From assembly GCA_007134085.1 (NCBI GenBank), contig SLLL01000110.1, positions 1 to 37,087 on the forward strand: a stretch of 37,087 bases of DNA, given 5' to 3'. Numbering within the stretch: position 1 is the first letter of the stretch; each line of letters starts with the position of its first letter. Positions 33,848 to 37,087 of this stretch are shown piece after piece. The stretch is from Balneolaceae bacterium (GTDB lineage: Bacteria > Bacteroidota > Rhodothermia > Balneolales > Balneolaceae). Below the pieces are notes generated by a model, which was not told the DNA's origin, ran no database searches, and worked only from the letters and a program-made list of their open reading frames with translations. A program made the position numbers and the translations under genes.

Positions 33848-34612
33848 CTAAGCTTTGGTACGGCCTTTACCGATTGTTTTTTGAGACTCTTTCGCAGGCT
33901 CTTCTTCCTCATCAACCTCAATTTTCTTACTCTTAGGTGCTGGCTCTTCAGCTTTACCCATCTCCTGCTTAAACTGGTTCACAAGTTCTTGCGCGCGCAA
34001 TTTCTCGGCATTGGCTTCAATTTCCATTGTTTGGGTATCTACGCTTTCAAGGGCAATTTCCATCCGGGCTTCGTTGCGTGCTGTCTGCTCGTTCAGCCTG
34101 TTTACCATCTCACTGTGGGTTTGATCAAGCCCGCCCATCTCGAATGATTCAAGCGCATCAGCCACACGGCTCTGCCACTCTGCACGTTCACTCGCACGCA
34201 GCGCTTCACGTGCCTCTTTGATCTTCCGGTCTTTTTCGCGCATAAATGCCTGTTTCACTTTTATCGCTTTATCGTAAGCTTCATCGGCATACTTCATCTG
34301 CTGTTTAGACTGCGCAAGATTTTCTTTCGCCTTTTCGAGCTGTAGGGCATACCCTTCTGCAAGGTCATCCCGGTCGGCATTAATCGCCGATTTAATTTTT
34401 GCTGTGATCTCTGCAATTGTTTTTTCGTAGCGTTCTACCTCTTTGCGCAACATTACAGCATTCGCTTTTACAGTCGCGATATTTTCATTCATCTGAGGTA
34501 TCTGGTCGTTGAGCTCACGAATATTTTGCTCAAGAATAAGTTTGGGGTCTTCCATGGAGCTAACCATTCCGCCAAACATAGATTTAATGGCTCTGATAAA
34601 TCGTTTAAACAT
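33848..34612 (-). CDS. pspA: PspA/IM30 family envelope-stress protein
   Basis: 254 residues. An N-terminal amphipathic helix (FKRFIRAIKSMFGGM) for membrane contact is followed by MEDPKLILEQNIREL, a family hallmark, and a long coiled coil to about 215. A charged C-terminal tail with Glu/Lys clusters follows. PspA/Vipp1 proteins belong to the ESCRT-III superfamily; they form rods or rings on the inner membrane and limit proton leak under envelope stress. No pspF, pspB or pspC is present. Two coiled-coil genes follow, and an AAA ATPase lies further down the same run. The gene is 81 bases after the nucleoside phosphorylase. Confidence 0.93.
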   Translation of the reverse strand: MFKRFIRAIKSMFGGMVSSMEDPKLILEQNIRELNDQIPQMNENIATVKANAVMLRKEVERYEKTIAEITAKIKSAINADRDDLAEGYALQLEKAKENLAQSKQQMKYADEAYDKAIKVKQAFMREKDRKIKEAREALRASERAEWQSRVADALESFEMGGLDQTHSEMVNRLNEQTARNEARMEIALESVDTQTMEIEANAEKLRAQELVNQFKQEMGKAEEPAPKSKKIEVDEEEEPAKESQKTIGKGRTKA

Positions 34613-34693
34613 AGTTTTTAAGTTTTTTTGGTTAATAAACCTTTGTTAGAATCTTAGTGTATAATTTACAGGTTTTCGTGGCTTTCGCAATCT

Positions 34694-36040
34694 TTAAGCG
34701 CCATATTTGTGAAGTCCGTCTTTATCCACCATGTGTGTTATCTGCTGAAGCTTTTCAGGAGGTTCATTATCTAAGGTAATTGCCCTTTGCATCCCGTTTA
34801 CCGCTGATTCCACCATCTCTTCCTTGTTCGTGTGGATGGTGGCAAATGTTTCACCTTTATTTACCCGGTCACCTATTTTTTTATGGAGAATAAATCCTGC
34901 AGCGGCATCTACACTATCCTCTTTTGCACGGCGGCCGGCTCCAAGTTCAACAGAAACCATACCCATCGCGAAGGCATCCATTTTTGAGATGTACCCGTTA
35001 CCCGGTGCAGTTACTTCTTCAATATGTGCTGCCGCAGGATAACTTTCGGGGTTTTTTATTACGGATGAATCCCCTCCCTGCTCTTCAACAATATCAATCC
35101 ATTTTTGGAATGCGCTGCCATCGCTTATAGCCTCTTTACTCTTTTCTATGCCTTCCTCTATCGATACGGCTTTTTTGCCAAGATAAATCATGGTGCCGGC
35201 CAGCAGGTGGGTAATTTCCATCACATCATCCGGCCCACCACCTTTCAGGCAGTCGATACTCTCCTTCACTTCAAGCCAGTTCCCGATGGCATTTCCAAGC
35301 GGCTGTTCCATATTAGTGAGGAAAGCGATGGTCTGTTTTCCAAACTCTTCACCAATACCAACCAGCGTTTCTGCCAGTTTTACGGCATCTTCGTGTTTTT
35401 TCATGAAGGCACCTGACCCAAATTTCACATCCAGCACAAGTGCATCAATTCCCTCAGCCAGTTTTTTGCTCATTATGCTGCCGGCAATCAGCGGGATAGA
35501 TTCAACCGTTGCCGTAACATCACGCAGTGCATAGAGGCGTTTATCCGCCGGGGCAATCTCCTCAGTTTGCCCAACAAGTACAAGGTTCTGCCTTTCAAGA
35601 ATCTCTTTATAACGGTCAAGGTTTACATCAACCGTAAAGCCGGGTATCGACTCCAGTTTATCGAGCGTGCCGCCGGTATGGCCAAGCCCTCTGCCCGAAA
35701 TCATCGGCACGGGCACACCACAAGCTGCAACAATGGGTGCCAGAATGAGGGAGAGTTTATCACCAACCCCTCCGGTGGAATGTTTATCTACTTTTGTGCC
35801 TTCCACGTGGCTCAGATCAACCACAATACCACTGTGTAGCATAGAGTGTGTAAGTGCTGCGGCTTCCGATGTATCAAGGCCGTTCAGAAAAGATGCCATC
35901 AAAAAGGCACTCATCTGGTAATCTGGGATGCGGTCATCAGTGTAGGCCCGTATCAAATACTGTATTTCCTGCCGGGTTAATGTTTCGCCTTCTCGTTTTT
36001 TTCTAATGAGGGATACGGTATTAAACTCTTTTTGAGACAT
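34694..36040 (-). CDS. Thymidine/pyrimidine-nucleoside phosphorylase
   Basis: 448 residues from the ATG at 36040; an in-frame TTG two codons upstream is a weaker start. The family signature SGRGLGHTGGTLDKLE is intact, as is KVDKHSTGGVGDKLSL, which binds phosphate. The enzyme cleaves thymidine or uridine with phosphate into base and (deoxy)ribose-1-phosphate for salvage. The three domains (alpha N-terminal, alpha/beta, C-terminal) are complete. Distinguishing deoA from pdp is not safe by eye. It is first in the long minus-strand unit. Confidence 0.95.
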   Translation of the reverse strand: MSQKEFNTVSLIRKKREGETLTRQEIQYLIRAYTDDRIPDYQMSAFLMASFLNGLDTSEAAALTHSMLHSGIVVDLSHVEGTKVDKHSTGGVGDKLSLILAPIVAACGVPVPMISGRGLGHTGGTLDKLESIPGFTVDVNLDRYKEILERQNLVLVGQTEEIAPADKRLYALRDVTATVESIPLIAGSIMSKKLAEGIDALVLDVKFGSGAFMKKHEDAVKLAETLVGIGEEFGKQTIAFLTNMEQPLGNAIGNWLEVKESIDCLKGGGPDDVMEITHLLAGTMIYLGKKAVSIEEGIEKSKEAISDGSAFQKWIDIVEEQGGDSSVIKNPESYPAAAHIEEVTAPGNGYISKMDAFAMGMVSVELGAGRRAKEDSVDAAAGFILHKKIGDRVNKGETFATIHTNKEEMVESAVNGMQRAITLDNEPPEKLQQITHMVDKDGLHKYGA

Positions 36041-36128
36041 GAACAATTTTTCTTTTAAGTGATCTAATTCTTTAAGTTAGTCAAGTGATTTGCATAGATA
36101 AAAAAGAATCTCGTCTTCATTCGTAACT

Positions 36129-36151
36129 CCCGGTAAACACACCGGGTTTAC
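36129..36151. promoter_or_regulatory. Overlapping palindromes in the divergent gap before pdxB
   Basis: CCCGGT-AAACAC-ACCGGG (36129-36146) is a perfect 6-bp inverted repeat. GTAAAC (36133-36138) and GTTTAC (36146-36151) form a second one that overlaps it, so only one can fold at a time. It lies 89 bases upstream of the phosphorylase ATG and 117 bases before the pdxB ATG, a suitable place for an operator. No T run follows. Confidence 0.4.
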
Positions 36152-36267
36152 TCATCGCGCTCGATTTGACGATAGTTTTATAGTTCTATTTAACTCACAT
36201 AATCTTAATTAAATGTAGCAACTATTGCCACTTAAATCATAGCCAGCAAATTGCTATCATTACAGCT

Positions 36268-37087
36268 ATGAATGTATTGGCAGACCAATTTCTTTACCGT
36301 GTTCGAGATCTTTTACCTGTTGATTGCAAATGCACACTATTTGACCCCGCTGAAGGCTTCCCGAAATATGCCACATCTTTCGATGCCCTTCTAATCAGAA
36401 CAGTTACAAAGATTGATAGTAAAACTCTCCCTTTTGGAGGAAACTTAAGGTTTATCGGTACAGCGACTGCCGGTTTCGACCATATTGACAGAGGGCTTTT
36501 GAATGATTTAGACATTACATTTGCCAGATCTGAAGGGTGCAATGCCAATGCCGTGGGCGAATACGTACTTACGGCTTTGTTCAAATGGGCTGAATCAAGA
36601 AAGCAATCCATCGATGAACTTCGTGTTGGCATTGTAGGATGTGGCTATACAGGAACCGCTGTTAATCACTATCTCACAAAACTCGGGATTGAAACCGTTC
36701 TTTACGACCCCCCAAAAGCACGAAGAATTCCTGCGTTCAAGTCTGCACCTCTCCAGCAGCTTTTAGCCTGTGATGTTCTCACATTTCATACACCGCTAAC
36801 CACTTTCGGTGAGGATAAAACCTTTCACATGTGTGGAGAAGAGTGGCTGAGTAAAGGGTTCAAACTGATCATCAACAGTGCAAGAGGTGGAGTAGTTGAT
36901 GAAAAAGCACTGCTGGATGCCAAAAAAAATGGTGCGGTTGGCAATTTTATTCTTGATGTGTGGGAGAATGAGCCGGATTTTTTGGATGAAGCTGCAAAAA
37001 AAGCCTTCATCGCCACACCACATATTGCCGGTTATTCACGAGAGGCAAAGTTCAGAGCTTCTGAAATAGTGGTCGCCAAGCTTTGCA
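36268..37087 (+). CDS. pdxB: Erythronate-4-phosphate dehydrogenase-like 2-hydroxyacid dehydrogenase (3' end missing)
   Basis: 273 residues are visible, open to the end of the window; the family is about 370-380. IRTVTKID and FIGTATAGFDHID at 43-74 and GCNANAVGEYV (90-100) are the PdxB-type N-terminal blocks. The Rossmann motif is GIVGCGYTG (121-129). Catalytic Arg206 (NSARGGVVDE), Glu235 (DVWENEP) and His252 (TPHIAGYS) are present. PdxB oxidises 4-phosphoerythronate in the DXP-dependent route to pyridoxal phosphate. The ATG at 36268 fits the family N-terminus, and the gene is divergent from the phosphorylase operon. The C-terminal PdxB dimerisation domain lies beyond the window, so a generic dehydrogenase cannot be fully excluded. 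Confidence 0.82.
   Translation, partial: MNVLADQFLYRVRDLLPVDCKCTLFDPAEGFPKYATSFDALLIRTVTKIDSKTLPFGGNLRFIGTATAGFDHIDRGLLNDLDITFARSEGCNANAVGEYVLTALFKWAESRKQSIDELRVGIVGCGYTGTAVNHYLTKLGIETVLYDPPKARRIPAFKSAPLQQLLACDVLTFHTPLTTFGEDKTFHMCGEEWLSKGFKLIINSARGGVVDEKALLDAKKNGAVGNFILDVWENEPDFLDEAAKKAFIATPHIAGYSREAKFRASEIVVAKLC

Noticed and set aside
1-37087. tRNA or rRNA genes and insertion sequences
   Set aside because: Intergenic gaps are short and I saw no cloverleaf-like sequence, rRNA segment or transposase motif.

Overview
This 37 kb window looks like ordinary chromosome from a member of the FCB superphylum. Balneolota or Rhodothermota is my best guess, at moderate confidence. The clues are an ECF sigma factor of the TIGR02999 type paired with a Ser/Thr kinase carrying TPRs, many short lipoprotein signals, weak Shine-Dalgarno sequences, and promoters of the Bacteroidota type (a TTG-like -33 element, 19 bases, then TAnnTTTG). 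I see no rRNA, tRNA, CRISPR array, phage or intact transposon.

Layout. 1-1267 (+): the C-terminal part of a BadF/N-acetylglucosamine-kinase-like ATPase, then a TatD nuclease. 1275-4388 (-): an ECF sigma factor followed by a membrane Ser/Thr kinase with TPRs; the kinase gene carries a 16-base A tract near its start. 4644-6597 (+): a membrane-anchored diheme cytochrome c and a lipoprotein made of two nearly identical copies of one uncharacterised domain. 6695-7369 (-): a TIGR02117/DUF2459 lipoprotein. 7546-10164 (+): tryptophan 2,3-dioxygenase and two tandem GH16 beta-glucanase lipoproteins. 10202-17903 (-): a penicillin-acylase-family enzyme, an 850-base non-coding region full of repeats and palindromes, a DUF481-like outer-membrane protein, an erythromycin-esterase-like protein, and a cupin / GH3 / DinB operon.

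17992-27369 (-) is a dense signalling block. It holds a nine-PAS NarX-type histidine kinase with a NarL-type response regulator directly downstream, a stand-alone degenerate receiver with its own promoter, a four-PAS HisKA_2 kinase whose ATP-binding domain looks eroded, a single-domain receiver, and a GAF histidine kinase.

27464-36040 (-) reads as one long, tightly packed transcription unit: pyrimidine-nucleoside phosphorylase, PspA, a soluble coiled-coil protein, a two-TM coiled-coil protein, enoyl-CoA hydratase, a DUF21/CBS/CorC_HlyC membrane protein, a two-part AAA ATPase, and chorismate mutase/prephenate dehydratase. PspA (an ESCRT-III relative), two unrecognised coiled-coil partners and an AAA ATPase in one unit suggest an envelope-maintenance module. 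The window ends inside a divergent pdxB-like gene.

The items most worth a second look are the PspA/coiled-coil/AAA unit, the 82-bp two-hairpin repeat family, the eroded kinase and receiver in the signalling block, and the A16 tract in the kinase gene.
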